Shown: positions 18,803 through 26,574 of the stretch, piece after piece
How the letters are laid out: every line of letters begins with the position of its first letter
Numbering within the stretch: the stretch's first letter is position 1
NCBI GenBank assembly: GCA_012728295.1
Contig: JAAYFJ010000010.1
Location: forward strand, 62,001 to 126,000
Origin: Tissierellia bacterium
GTDB lineage: Bacteria; Bacillota; Clostridia; Tissierellales; Peptoniphilaceae
Length of the DNA stretch: 64,000 nt
Reading direction: 5' to 3'
Notes under the pieces: generated by a model
Databases searched by the model: none
What the model was told of the DNA's origin: nothing
The model's input: only the letters and a program-made list of their open reading frames with translations
Program-made: the position numbers and the translations under genes

Positions 18803-19189
18803 TTATCTCTTATCGGTATCTTTTTTTGCCGACTTGGGAATTTGTATTCCCGCTACAATAACATTTACATTGGCTGTTTGCAGTCCAGTCATAAGTTCAA
18901 TTGATTTCGATACCTCTTCTTGAACTTCCTTACATACTTTAACTATATTTACTCCGTATTTCAAATTTACTGTAAGATCAACGTAACATTGATTTCCATC
19001 GCACTCTACTTTTGCACCTTTTGCTTGAGATTTTACACCTAGTTTTTCAACCATATCTCCAGTTAATGTTCCAATCATGCCTGCAACCCCTTCAACTTTT
19101 CCAGCTGCTAAGGTTGCTATAGATGCTATTACTTCGTTTGATATCTTTATTTGATTTGATTCTCTTGAATCGATATATCCTTCATTCAT
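18803..19189 (-). CDS. Asp23/Gls24-family envelope stress protein
   Basis: 128-aa alkaline-shock/Gls24 family protein: EVIASIATLAAGKVEGVAGM at the N-terminus and a central alpha/beta domain (CYVDLTVNLKYGVNIVKVC). In staphylococci Asp23 is anchored at the membrane and affects cell-wall stress; in clostridia a copy next to nusB is common, role unknown. It is the first gene behind a consensus promoter, so it probably leads the nusB-xse-ispA-tlyA-recN-pilus unit. Confidence 0.9.
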   Translation of the reverse strand: MNEGYIDSRESNQIKISNEVIASIATLAAGKVEGVAGMIGTLTGDMVEKLGVKSQAKGAKVECDGNQCYVDLTVNLKYGVNIVKVCKEVQEEVSKSIELMTGLQTANVNVIVAGIQIPKSAKKDTDKR

Positions 19190-19209
19190 TTGTTACACCC
19201 CCACGGATT

Positions 19210-19238
19210 ATTATAGCAAATAATAAAATATTATTCAA
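19210..19238 (-). promoter_or_regulatory. Sigma-A promoter upstream of the Asp23 gene
   Basis: Minus-strand -35 TTGAAT (19233-19238) and -10 TATAAT (19210-19215) separated by 17 bases, about 20 bases upstream of the Asp23 start. It is the last clear promoter before the string of genes that ends at 5,384. Confidence 0.8.
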
Positions 19239-19284
19239 TTATTGCACTCTAGAGTCATCTGAGCAAATTTGTTTAATAAATTTA

Positions 19285-19833
19285 TTATTTCAATAACAAT
19301 TCACTTTTAATATTGTTCGTTTTTTGTTCACCTATAAGCACTCTTATCATCTCAAGGGCAAAGCTCATGGCAAAAGCTGGCCCCTTTCCTGTGATTATAT
19401 TTCCATCAATTACAACATCGTCCTCCTGATAATTACCAGATAGCTCATTTTCAAATCCTGGGTAAGCTGTAATACGCTTGTTATCAATTATCCCCGCCTT
19501 TTCTAACACAATAGGACCAGCACAAATTGATGCGACAATCTTTTTGTTACTATTCATGTGACTTACAAACCTAATTACTTCATCGTTATCTCTAAGATTA
19601 ATGCTTCCTGGCATTCCTCCTGGTATTATTACTGCATCGTAGTCTTCTATTTCTAGCTCATTTAACTTGAAGTCGCACGTTACAGCAATATCATGTGCAC
19701 CCTTAACTATAATGTTATCTGTAGTTGAGATAATATCAGCCTCAAGGGCATCTGTCCTTCTAGCTAAATCCACAACTGTTAATGCTTCTATTTCTTCAAA
19801 TCCAATCGCTAACAATACCGCTATCTTTTTCAT
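19285..19833 (-). CDS. DJ-1/PfpI family protein
   Basis: 182-aa protein of the DJ-1/ThiJ/PfpI superfamily. The nucleophile-elbow cysteine sits in ASICAGPIVL and the partner glutamate in GFEEIEALTVVDLARR, as in YajL/DJ-1 (protein deglycase or redox-stress chaperone; the activity is debated). Start ATG 19833 has GAGG 8 bases upstream; the earlier GTG lies in that box. It follows the terminator after ridA, so it may have its own weak promoter or depend on readthrough. Confidence 0.88.
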   Translation of the reverse strand: MKKIAVLLAIGFEEIEALTVVDLARRTDALEADIISTTDNIIVKGAHDIAVTCDFKLNELEIEDYDAVIIPGGMPGSINLRDNDEVIRFVSHMNSNKKIVASICAGPIVLEKAGIIDNKRITAYPGFENELSGNYQEDDVVIDGNIITGKGPAFAMSFALEMIRVLIGEQKTNNIKSELLLK

Positions 19834-19865
19834 TATTTTCACCTCATAATTTAGCTAATTAGTAA

Positions 19866-19892
19866 TAAAAAGCCCCGAATAAATCAGGGCTT
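19866..19892 (-). terminator. Intrinsic terminator after ridA
   Basis: Minus strand reads AAGCCC, a short loop region, GGGCTT, then a T-rich tail (TTTTTATTA). It lies about 10 bases past the ridA stop and closes the obgE-to-ridA unit. Confidence 0.82.
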
Positions 19893-19901
19893 AATAACGT
19901 G

Positions 19902-20279
19902 CTACTTAATAGCTATACATTCAATCTCTATGGTAACGTCTTTTGGTAACTTTGCCACTTGAACGCAACTTCTTGCTGGTTTTTTTTCACTAAAATACCT
20001 AGCATATACTTCATTGACTTTAGTAAAATCATCCATATCCTTTAAAAATATAGTAGTTTTAACAACATCCGTGAAATCATATCCCGCTTCGTCTAAGATA
20101 GCTTTTAAATTACTTATTACTTGTTCTGTCGCCTTTTCAATATCATCTACTATAATATCTCCAGTTTTTGGGTTAATGGCGATTTGTCCTGATGTAAAAA
20201 GCATGTTTCCTGATTTTATAGCCTGTGAATATGGTCCAAGTGCTTCAGGGGCATTTGCAGTAAAAATAATATTATTCAT
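19902..20279 (-). CDS. ridA: Rid-family enamine/imine deaminase
   Basis: 125-aa YjgF/YER057c/UK114 protein. It hydrolyses reactive 2-aminoacrylate and related enamines released by PLP enzymes. The signature region [22 protein letters not shown] keeps the substrate-binding Arg, and the N-terminal [13 protein letters not shown] block is canonical. I chose ATG 20279 ([11 protein letters not shown]) because AGGAG lies 9 bases upstream. It overlaps rsfS by 8 bases. Confidence 0.93.
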   Translation of the reverse strand: MNNIIFTANAPEALGPYSQAIKSGNMLFTSGQIAINPKTGDIIVDDIEKATEQVISNLKAILDEAGYDFTDVVKTTIFLKDMDDFTKVNEVYARYFSEKKPARSCVQVAKLPKDVTIEIECIAIK

Positions 20280-20622
20280 TATTAGCATCTCCTTTTCTTT
20301 CTTCATTCCATAATCGTTCTATGTTATAAAACCCACGTTCTTCCTTATGAAAAATGTGAACAATGATGTCACCATAATCAAGCAGAACCCAACGAGAACT
20401 TTGATAGCCATCTCTGTTTTCTTTCTCATACCCAGCTTTGTCCATTTTATCTTCAATTTCATCAGCAATGGCCTTAACTTGAAGTGTAGAGTTTCCACTT
20501 ACTACTACGAATGCATCGCAAATAGTTGTTAGCTCACGAATATCTAAAGTCTTGATATCAACACCCTGTTTGGCATCACAAGCTTTCAATACTATTTCTA
20601 GTTTTTCATCAAAATTAGACAT
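20272..20622 (-). CDS. rsfS: Ribosomal silencing factor RsfS
   Basis: 116-aa Iojap/DUF143 protein that binds L14 and blocks subunit joining when nutrients fall. Family blocks present: [20 protein letters not shown], the [17 protein letters not shown] stretch, and [22 protein letters not shown]. The start ATG 20622 has AAAGGAG at good spacing; the upstream in-frame ATG would overlap the LCP gene. Commonly found after nadD-yqeK-LCP in Firmicutes, as here. Confidence 0.93.
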   Translation of the reverse strand: MSNFDEKLEIVLKACDAKQGVDIKTLDIRELTTICDAFVVVSGNSTLQVKAIADEIEDKMDKAGYEKENRDGYQSSRWVLLDYGDIIVHIFHKEERGFYNIERLWNEERKGDANNE

Positions 20623-20633
20623 ATATTCTCCTT

Positions 20634-21518
20634 TCATCTATAAAGTTTATTTGCTAATTCTAGCAATTCATCAGCGTTTACATCGTAGTATGATATACCA
20701 TTTCTTTCATTTGGAATACCTGGCAATGTAGCTAGTTCCATATCATTAAAATTATATAATCTAATTTTAGCTGCGAACTTTATTAATTTTGATAATGGCA
20801 AATTTGTATTTACATTGTCCGTATAAGATTTAACCATAAGAGGAACTTTTAATAAGTTAACTGGCTTTGTTAGCTCATGCATAAAGCTTTGAACAAAGAC
20901 TTGTTGTGCGTTAATTCTTCCTAAATCTTGATTCCCATAGCCTTTTCTAAATCTTAAATACTGAAGTGCCTTCTTTCCATCAAGAATTTGCAATCCCTTT
21001 TCTAAATTGATATACAAAGGAGGATCTGCAGTTGGATCTTCATAAACCATGTCAATTGGAACATCTACTTCTACTCCTCCGACTAAGTCCACCGCTTCTC
21101 TAGCCATATCATATCCAACTACAACATAGTACGGTATTTCGATATTTAAAATCTCACTAACTACCGCCTTCGTAGTTTCAATTCCACCATATCTAAAGGC
21201 ATGGTTAATCTTGTCCATATGATTTACTGCAGAAAGATAAACATATGTGTCCCTTGGGATAGATAAAAGTGAAACTTTACCTGATTTGTAATCTAGTTGC
21301 ATAAGCATAATGGTATCTGTTCTCACATTTTGACCTTGTGTCTCAGAATGATCTAAGCCTACAACTAAAACTCTTAGAATATGCTCATCGCTTTTCCATT
21401 CATCAGTTATATCCGATGCCCCAATGTGAGCTTGGCTCAAAAAATAATAAATTGATCCAAAATACAATAACACAATGACAATTAGTGTCACCAATAGCCC
21501 TGTAAAAAACTTTTTCAT
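20634..21518 (-). CDS. LytR-CpsA-Psr (LCP) family glycopolymer transferase
   Basis: 294 aa. One N-terminal membrane anchor (LLVTLIVIVLLYFGSIYYFL) is followed by the extracellular LCP domain: VLVVGLDHSE with TDTIMLMQLD, LLSIPRDTYVYL, NHAFRYGG and ALQYLRFRKGYGNQDLGRINAQQ, which together bind the polyprenyl phosphate. LCP enzymes attach teichoic-acid-like or other glycopolymers to peptidoglycan. The exact polymer is unknown. Placed between yqeK and rsfS. Confidence 0.92.
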   Translation of the reverse strand: MKKFFTGLLVTLIVIVLLYFGSIYYFLSQAHIGASDITDEWKSDEHILRVLVVGLDHSETQGQNVRTDTIMLMQLDYKSGKVSLLSIPRDTYVYLSAVNHMDKINHAFRYGGIETTKAVVSEILNIEIPYYVVVGYDMAREAVDLVGGVEVDVPIDMVYEDPTADPPLYINLEKGLQILDGKKALQYLRFRKGYGNQDLGRINAQQVFVQSFMHELTKPVNLLKVPLMVKSYTDNVNTNLPLSKLIKFAAKIRLYNFNDMELATLPGIPNERNGISYYDVNADELLELANKLYR

Positions 21519-22111
21519 TTATCGGCACCCCTTGCCATCTTATCACAGCAAATTAACAGAAAATAATTTCTACAAAGTAGTGTATCCGAGCCAATATATT
21601 TCTTGCTGTCTATTAAATACTTAATGGTATTATTAAGGATTTCCAGTACAGCCATTGAGATGTTCGAATACGCAAGTTTTCTATAGTACTCAATATTAAA
21701 CAATTCTCTTCCCGGCTCAATAAAATCTGCTACAAAAATTATTTGATCCAACAAATTCATTCCGACCTTGCCTGTAGTGTGATTTTTAATTGCTGATAAT
21801 ATTTCTTTATCATTAATTCCATAATCTACATTAGCAATAATTGCCCCCAAAGGACCATGAATTAAGTCAGGACAATGTATCATATCATCATTCAATTTCA
21901 TACCATATCTAATGGCTTCATTTATTAGTTTATCATGATTTTGGTGTTTAGCGCAATCATGAAATAAAGCTGCTATAAAAGCAGCTTCTTTATCTGCTCC
22001 ATATATATCTGCTAGTTCTTCAGCCACATGCATTACTCCAATGGTATGATTCCACCTTCTACCAGGCATATTCTTTTTTATTTCGTCTAATAAGTTTTGT
22101 CTTTTATTCAT
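21515..22111 (-). CDS. yqeK: HD-domain YqeK-like nucleotide hydrolase
   Basis: 198-aa HD-superfamily protein. Metal-binding residues are in HTIGVMHVAEELADIYG, the AALFHDCAKHQ block (HD pair) and DLIHGPLGA, as in YqeK, a symmetrical diadenosine tetraphosphate hydrolase. The ATG at 22111 is the first good start (a TTG further up lies in nadD); the gene overlaps nadD by 8 bases, matching the conserved nadD-yqeK pair. Confidence 0.9.
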   Translation of the reverse strand: MNKRQNLLDEIKKNMPGRRWNHTIGVMHVAEELADIYGADKEAAFIAALFHDCAKHQNHDKLINEAIRYGMKLNDDMIHCPDLIHGPLGAIIANVDYGINDKEILSAIKNHTTGKVGMNLLDQIIFVADFIEPGRELFNIEYYRKLAYSNISMAVLEILNNTIKYLIDSKKYIGSDTLLCRNYFLLICCDKMARGADK

Positions 22112-22712
22112 AAAGACCCCGCGCTCCAATGAAAGACATTACATTCTCCGGTACTAGGTATCTGATAGAAGCCCCATTTTCATACTTATCTCTAATTAAA
22201 GTTGATGATATTTGTATAAGAGGTGCATCTACTAAAGATATATTTACACCATGTATAATAGCAAAATCTTCCATAGCTTGGTCCAGTGTATTTATATACT
22301 TATCTATATACCCTGGTCTTCTAACGACTAAAAATTCCACTATCTCCAATATTCCAGGTAAATCAAACCATGTGCCTAACTCGTAAAAAGTATCCGATCC
22401 AATAATAAAGAATAGCTTGTCGTTTGGATATACTTTCTTTAGTTCTCTTACCGTCTCCACTGAATAACTTTTAGAGTTTCTCTTTAATTCTATATCAGAT
22501 ATTTCAAACCTGCTGTTTCCAGAAATCGCTAACCTTACCATTTCATATCTGTGTTCAGCGCTATCTGTTAAAGATAAAGACTTATGCGGTGGAGATTGAG
22601 CAGGAATAAAAATTATTTTGTCTAGTTGAGCCGCATCTAATATGTGCTCAGCAATGATTAAATGTCCCATGTGAATTGGGTTAAAAGTGCCTCCAAAAAT
22701 TCCTACACGCAT
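22104..22712 (-). CDS. nadD: Nicotinate-nucleotide adenylyltransferase NadD
   Basis: Transfers AMP from ATP to nicotinate mononucleotide in NAD synthesis. 202 aa with the nucleotidyltransferase GGTFNPIHMGHL motif at the N-terminus, PPHKSL, FIIGSDTFYELGTW, and the C-terminal ISSTLIRDKYENGASIRYLV. Start ATG follows AGGAGG-like bases. It lies between yhbY and yqeK. Confidence 0.95.
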   Translation of the reverse strand: MRVGIFGGTFNPIHMGHLIIAEHILDAAQLDKIIFIPAQSPPHKSLSLTDSAEHRYEMVRLAISGNSRFEISDIELKRNSKSYSVETVRELKKVYPNDKLFFIIGSDTFYELGTWFDLPGILEIVEFLVVRRPGYIDKYINTLDQAMEDFAIIHGVNISLVDAPLIQISSTLIRDKYENGASIRYLVPENVMSFIGARGLYE

Positions 22713-22726
22713 ATTTTCCTCCTATA

Positions 22727-23017
22727 TCATTTAAGAACTATCCTAGGTTCTTTCGATCTTCTATAAATCGTTAATTTATGTCCTATCTGCTGAACAAATT
22801 CAGCTCCTGTTTCATATAGAATTGTTTCAACCACAGACCCCATGTCTACATTACAATTATTCAAAATGTTAATTTTAACTAATTCATGATTTTCAAGTAA
22901 AATGCTTAACTGTTCAATTAATTCTGAGGTCACTCCTGATTTACCAACTTGAATTAAAGGTTGTCTCGTATTAGCCAATCCTTTTAAAACCGATCTTTCC
23001 TTACTAGTTATTGCCAT
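22727..23017 (-). CDS. yhbY: YhbY-type CRM-domain RNA-binding protein
   Basis: 96-aa single CRM (CRS1-YhbY) domain, which binds pre-50S particles and helps large-subunit assembly. The GxxG-type loop is seen in VGKSGVTSELIEQL, and the start MAITSKERSVLKGLA is typical. The ATG at 23017 has a GGAGGG box 5 bases upstream, right after the obgE stop; a longer reading would overlap obgE without a box. Confidence 0.9.
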   Translation of the reverse strand: MAITSKERSVLKGLANTRQPLIQVGKSGVTSELIEQLSILLENHELVKINILNNCNVDMGSVVETILYETGAEFVQQIGHKLTIYRRSKEPRIVLK

Positions 23018-23018
23018 A

Positions 23019-24290
23019 TTAACCCTCCATATGCCCAAATTCAAACTCGAAATCACAGAAGTTTACAGTATCGCCTTCTTGAATTCCCAATTTCACTAAT
23101 TCTTCAACAATTCCCTTTTCATGTAACATTTTTTGGAAGTGTCTAATTGAATCCACATCGTCAAAATATGTTGATCTTAGCAATAAATCTGGGTATTTTC
23201 CATTTACAAAAAATATATTATTTTCTTTATGCACTATAATTTCGGGCTCATCTGCTGTTGGGATAAATGGCTCATCAAAACTTTCCAATTCTTCAGGTAG
23301 CATAACTAGCTTATTCCAAATATCAAACTTTAATTGTTCTATACCCGCAGTAGTTGCCGCAGAACCAGAAAGAATTATTTTGTCTTCACCAAAGTTATTG
23401 ATAAATTCTTTTAAGTTATCTTCGGCATCAGGTAAGTCCATTTTATTTGCAAAAATTATTTCTTCCCTAGTACTTAATAGACTATTATATTCCGTTAATT
23501 CTTTTCTTATTAGTTTATAGTCTTCCATTGGATTTCTGCCTTCGTTACCAGACATGTCTATTACATGCACAAGTAATCTAGTTCTTTCAATATGACGCAA
23601 AAACTCATGTCCCAAACCTAGCCCATCCGAGGCTCCTTCTATTAAGCCAGGAATATCGGCTACAACAAAGCTTTGACCTTCGCCTATCTTTACAACTCCT
23701 AGATTTGGTTTAAGCGTTGTAAAATGGTAGTTAGCAATTTTAGGTTTTGCCGCACTTATTTGTGATAAAATCGTAGATTTCCCAACATTTGGAAATCCAA
23801 TCAATCCTACATCTGCAATAAGCTTTAATTCTAGAGAAATGCTACATTCTTCACCTCTTGTACCAGCTTTTGCAAAGCCAGGAGCTTGTCTAGTGGAAGT
23901 AGCAAATCTAGCATTTCCAAAACCTCCTCTTCCTCCCTTAGCTATACAATAAGTCATTCCTTTTTCTCTTAGGTCAACAATAACACCTTGAGACTCTTTA
24001 TCTTTAACTAAAGTACCTACAGGAACGTGTAAAGTAATGTCTTGTCCCTTTTTTCCAAACATTTTCTTACCCATTCCATCTTCTCCACGTTCTGCTTTAT
24101 AGTTACGTTTGTACCTAAAATCTAATAACGTGTGAATGTTTTCATCAGCCATAATATAAACTGAACCACCATCGCCGCCATCTCCACCCGCAGGTCCACC
24201 TGAAGGTTCAAACTTTTCTCTTCGCCATGCAACGGTACCATCTCCGCCGTTTCCAGCTTTTATTTCTATGTCAACTTTATCTATAAACAT
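23019..24290 (-). CDS. obgE: GTPase ObgE/CgtA
   Basis: Essential GTPase for 50S maturation and stress signalling. 423 aa: glycine-rich Obg fold at the N-terminus (GGDGGDGGSVYI, GGRGGFGNARF), then the G domain with GFPNVGKST, DIPGLIEGASDGLG and NKMDLPDA, and a C-terminal OCT domain. I use ATG 24290, which has AGGTG 6 bases upstream. It starts after the terminator that closes rplU-prp-rpmA, so it probably has its own promoter or receives readthrough. Confidence 0.96.
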   Translation of the reverse strand: MFIDKVDIEIKAGNGGDGTVAWRREKFEPSGGPAGGDGGDGGSVYIMADENIHTLLDFRYKRNYKAERGEDGMGKKMFGKKGQDITLHVPVGTLVKDKESQGVIVDLREKGMTYCIAKGGRGGFGNARFATSTRQAPGFAKAGTRGEECSISLELKLIADVGLIGFPNVGKSTILSQISAAKPKIANYHFTTLKPNLGVVKIGEGQSFVVADIPGLIEGASDGLGLGHEFLRHIERTRLLVHVIDMSGNEGRNPMEDYKLIRKELTEYNSLLSTREEIIFANKMDLPDAEDNLKEFINNFGEDKIILSGSAATTAGIEQLKFDIWNKLVMLPEELESFDEPFIPTADEPEIIVHKENNIFFVNGKYPDLLLRSTYFDDVDSIRHFQKMLHEKGIVEELVKLGIQEGDTVNFCDFEFEFGHMEG

Positions 24291-24324
24291 ACTTTTCACC
24301 TGATATTACTATAATTAATTTTAG

Positions 24325-24350
24325 TAAAAAAAGCTTGCATTACGCAAGCT
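24325..24350 (-). terminator. Intrinsic terminator overlapping rpmA stop
   Basis: Perfect 7-bp stem AGCTTGC / GCAAGCT followed on the minus strand by seven T. The rpmA stop codon lies in the loop side of the hairpin, so the terminator doubles as the last codons of L27. Confidence 0.88.
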
Positions 24351-24624
24351 CTTCATAAACACTAACTTGTTTTTTAGTTTTGCCTACTCTTTCATAGCGC
24401 ACAACACCATCTATAGTTGCATAAAGAGTATCGTCACCACCACGTCCAACATTGTTGCCTGGGTGAATTTTTGTTCCTCTTTGACGAACCAAAATGCTTC
24501 CAGCAGAAACTACATATCCGTCTCCTCGCTTAACGCCTAAACGTTTTGCTATAGAGTCACGACCGTTCTTACTGCTTCCAGCACCTTTCTTCGAGGCAAA
24601 GAACTGCAAATTTAGCTTAATCAT
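24340..24624 (-). CDS. rpmA: 50S ribosomal protein L27 (with Prp-cleaved leader)
   Basis: 94-aa L27. The N-terminus [20 protein letters not shown] carries the Firmicute extension with the LQFFA/SKKG cleavage motif removed by Prp, exposing the tail that reaches the peptidyl-transferase centre. The rest ([20 protein letters not shown]) is canonical. The ATG at 24624 has AGGAGGT at ideal spacing. It overlaps prp by 8 bases. Confidence 0.97.
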   Translation of the reverse strand: MIKLNLQFFASKKGAGSSKNGRDSIAKRLGVKRGDGYVVSAGSILVRQRGTKIHPGNNVGRGGDDTLYATIDGVVRYERVGKTKKQVSVYEELA

Positions 24625-24979
24625 CGTTCCACCTCCTATAGGATATCGAAATGAATTGTTCATAAGAAGGTTCTGAAGCCAACTGCTTCAAACCATATAT
24701 TAGATTCTTAAATAATAGTTGTGCATCATGCTTTTTTCTATTGCTTAAAGTGTCGCTAATTATTATTCCCATAAAAGGAACGCTATCGTCTACCTTACAC
24801 TTTATTATATCATTTTCTGATAACCTAGCTATGTTTATTATGCTATTAATAGTCGTTGTAGCAAGCATAGAAATCGCTGCACATAAAATGTCATAACCTA
24901 CATCATCATAGTTACTATGACCACAAATAGTAAATCCTCTAATACTATTCTTATTATAATAAATCGTTACTTCTGTCAT
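24617..24979 (-). CDS. prp: Ribosomal-processing cysteine protease Prp
   Basis: 120-aa YsxB/Prp protease that removes the N-terminal extension of L27. Catalytic His and Cys are visible in [22 protein letters not shown]. Position between rplU and rpmA is the standard Firmicute arrangement, and the neighbouring L27 has the matching cleavage site. Confidence 0.93.
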   Translation of the reverse strand: MTEVTIYYNKNSIRGFTICGHSNYDDVGYDILCAAISMLATTTINSIINIARLSENDIIKCKVDDSVPFMGIIISDTLSNRKKHDAQLLFKNLIYGLKQLASEPSYEQFISISYRRWNDD

Positions 24980-24981
24980 AA

Positions 24982-25290
24982 TTAGCCAATTTTCTCGATT
25001 TTAACTCGAGTAAATGGTTGACGGTGACCTTGACGTTTGCGGAAATTCTTCTTAGCCTTATATTTAAAAACTATTATTTTCTTTGATTTCCCTTGTTCTA
25101 AAACAGAACCTTCAACTGTAACTCCGTCTACAAATGGTTTACCAACCTTTAAGTCATCATCGTTTGACACAACTAAAACTCGGTCAAACACTGCTTTGTC
25201 TCCTTCAGACAATGGCATTTTTTCCACTTTTATGACATCGCCTTCTTCAACTCTATACTGTTTTCCACCTGTTTCAATAATTGCGTACAT
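24982..25290 (-). CDS. rplU: 50S ribosomal protein L21
   Basis: 102-aa L21: [20 protein letters not shown] at the start and the C-terminal [21 protein letters not shown] are diagnostic. The ATG at 25290 has AGGAGGT upstream. First gene of rplU-prp-rpmA, behind an L21 leader RNA and a consensus promoter. Confidence 0.97.
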   Translation of the reverse strand: MYAIIETGGKQYRVEEGDVIKVEKMPLSEGDKAVFDRVLVVSNDDDLKVGKPFVDGVTVEGSVLEQGKSKKIIVFKYKAKKNFRKRQGHRQPFTRVKIEKIG

Positions 25291-25299
25291 ACTCAACAC

Positions 25300-25366
25300 C
25301 TCCTCATACCAGTCTCGCCAAGTTAGGTGCTTTCGACTTATACCTAACCTTGTGCGGCTACACTAG
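25300..25366 (-). ncRNA. L21 leader RNA (ribosomal protein autoregulatory leader)
   Basis: The 5' UTR of rplU contains AAGGTTAGGT ... ACCTAACTT enclosing TATAAGTCGAAAGC, then GGCGAGACTGG just before the ribosome binding site. This matches what I recall of the Firmicute L21 leader, thought to bind L21 and control the operon. The paired AGGTTAGGT/ACCTAACTT arms are seen directly; the family name rests on recall. Confidence 0.8.
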
Positions 25367-25369
25367 GGT

Positions 25370-25399
25370 ATTTTACCACATCACTAACAAAAATGTCAA
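25370..25399 (-). promoter_or_regulatory. Sigma-A promoter for rplU operon
   Basis: Minus-strand TTGACA (25394-25399), 18-base spacer, TAAAAT (25370-25375). The transcript start would fall just before the L21 leader structure. Confidence 0.85.
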
Positions 25400-25402
25400 T
25401 GA

Positions 25403-26557
25403 TTAATTATGAAACCAGGCTGAAAAATCAGCCTTTTGTTCATTAATCGTTCTAAACTTTCTTTTCCTAGTTAATTCCACTAATCCTAGCTCCGTAAAAT
25501 CAACAAAATTTGCAGGATTCGGATCAGTTTTCAGAATATCTTTAAAAAAGCATTCTAACTCCTTCTTACCACTTGGTTTCATTTGTATAAAATCTACAAT
25601 GATTATACCACTCAAGTTTCTTAGTCTTATTTGCTTCGCAATTTCCTTTGCTGCTGCTTTATTAATCTCTAATGCCATGGCTTCTAAATCACTATGATTG
25701 ACGTCTCGAGCCGAATTAACATCTATAACAGTCATAGCCTCGGTATATTCAATAATAATTTCCCCTCCACCAATTAACGGCACTTTCTTTTCCATAGATT
25801 GCTTAAAGGTTTTCCACCATTGACTATGGTATTTGATGGAGTCATAGGGGCTAACTGATAACTGTGCATTAATTGGTAATTTGTTCTCTATTTGCTCTTT
25901 TAGCTCTTCATCAGTAATGATAACGTTAAATTCTTCATCTTTTAAATATTTGTGCATTAATTCTATCATGGGATGGCGTGGTTTATAAATTAATTTTGGA
26001 ACAGGCAAAAAATCTCTTTGCTTTTCAATATACCTTGCTTGACTCCTCAAGAAATTTAGCTCTTTGATAATATACTCTTCAGTAAACTCCTCTACCTTAC
26101 TCCTAAATAAGATACCCTCGTCACACCCTTTATGCTCTTCAGCTAACTTAATAAACCTTTTTTTTGTCGCTTTTTCTGTAATTTTAGATGAAAATATAAT
26201 TGTGTCCGATTTCATTATATATACTATCGAATCTCCTTGTAATGTTATTTCATCTGTCAACTTTGGTCCTTTCATTCCTGCGCCATCTTTTAGTACTTGG
26301 CACAAAATAGTTTGTCCACTTTTATATTCTGATTTTTTAATTTTATCCATTAAATATAGATAACCATTTTTCAATTCTCCTATATTAATAAAAGCAGCAT
26401 CTAGGCCTGTTTCAATGTTGTTAATTCTAGATCTATATATGTTTCCAACTAGGGATTGGTCCAATTCAGAGGCACTATGATATTCTACTAGCTCATCATT
26501 CTCTAAGGCAAAAATATAAACATTTCCATCAAAGCTTTCTATGAATAGTCCATGCAT
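25403..26557 (-). CDS. rng: RNase G/E-family endoribonuclease (short form)
   Basis: Endoribonuclease acting in rRNA maturation and mRNA decay. 384 aa: an N-terminal S1-like insertion domain (GNIYRSRINNIETGLDAAFINIG) and the catalytic core with the metal-binding Asp residues in MTVIDVNSARDV and GIIIVDFIQM. It is shorter than the roughly 490-aa E. coli RNase G. The zinc-link Cys-x2-Cys that normally follows ELTRKR is absent because the protein ends soon after ELTRKRKFRTINEQ. The ATG at 26557 is preferred, as the GTG at 26566 lies in the GGAGGTG box. Confidence 0.88.
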   Translation of the reverse strand: MHGLFIESFDGNVYIFALENDELVEYHSASELDQSLVGNIYRSRINNIETGLDAAFINIGELKNGYLYLMDKIKKSEYKSGQTILCQVLKDGAGMKGPKLTDEITLQGDSIVYIMKSDTIIFSSKITEKATKKRFIKLAEEHKGCDEGILFRSKVEEFTEEYIIKELNFLRSQARYIEKQRDFLPVPKLIYKPRHPMIELMHKYLKDEEFNVIITDEELKEQIENKLPINAQLSVSPYDSIKYHSQWWKTFKQSMEKKVPLIGGGEIIIEYTEAMTVIDVNSARDVNHSDLEAMALEINKAAAKEIAKQIRLRNLSGIIIVDFIQMKPSGKKELECFFKDILKTDPNPANFVDFTELGLVELTRKRKFRTINEQKADFSAWFHN

Positions 26558-26574
26558 ATATATCACCTCCGAAA

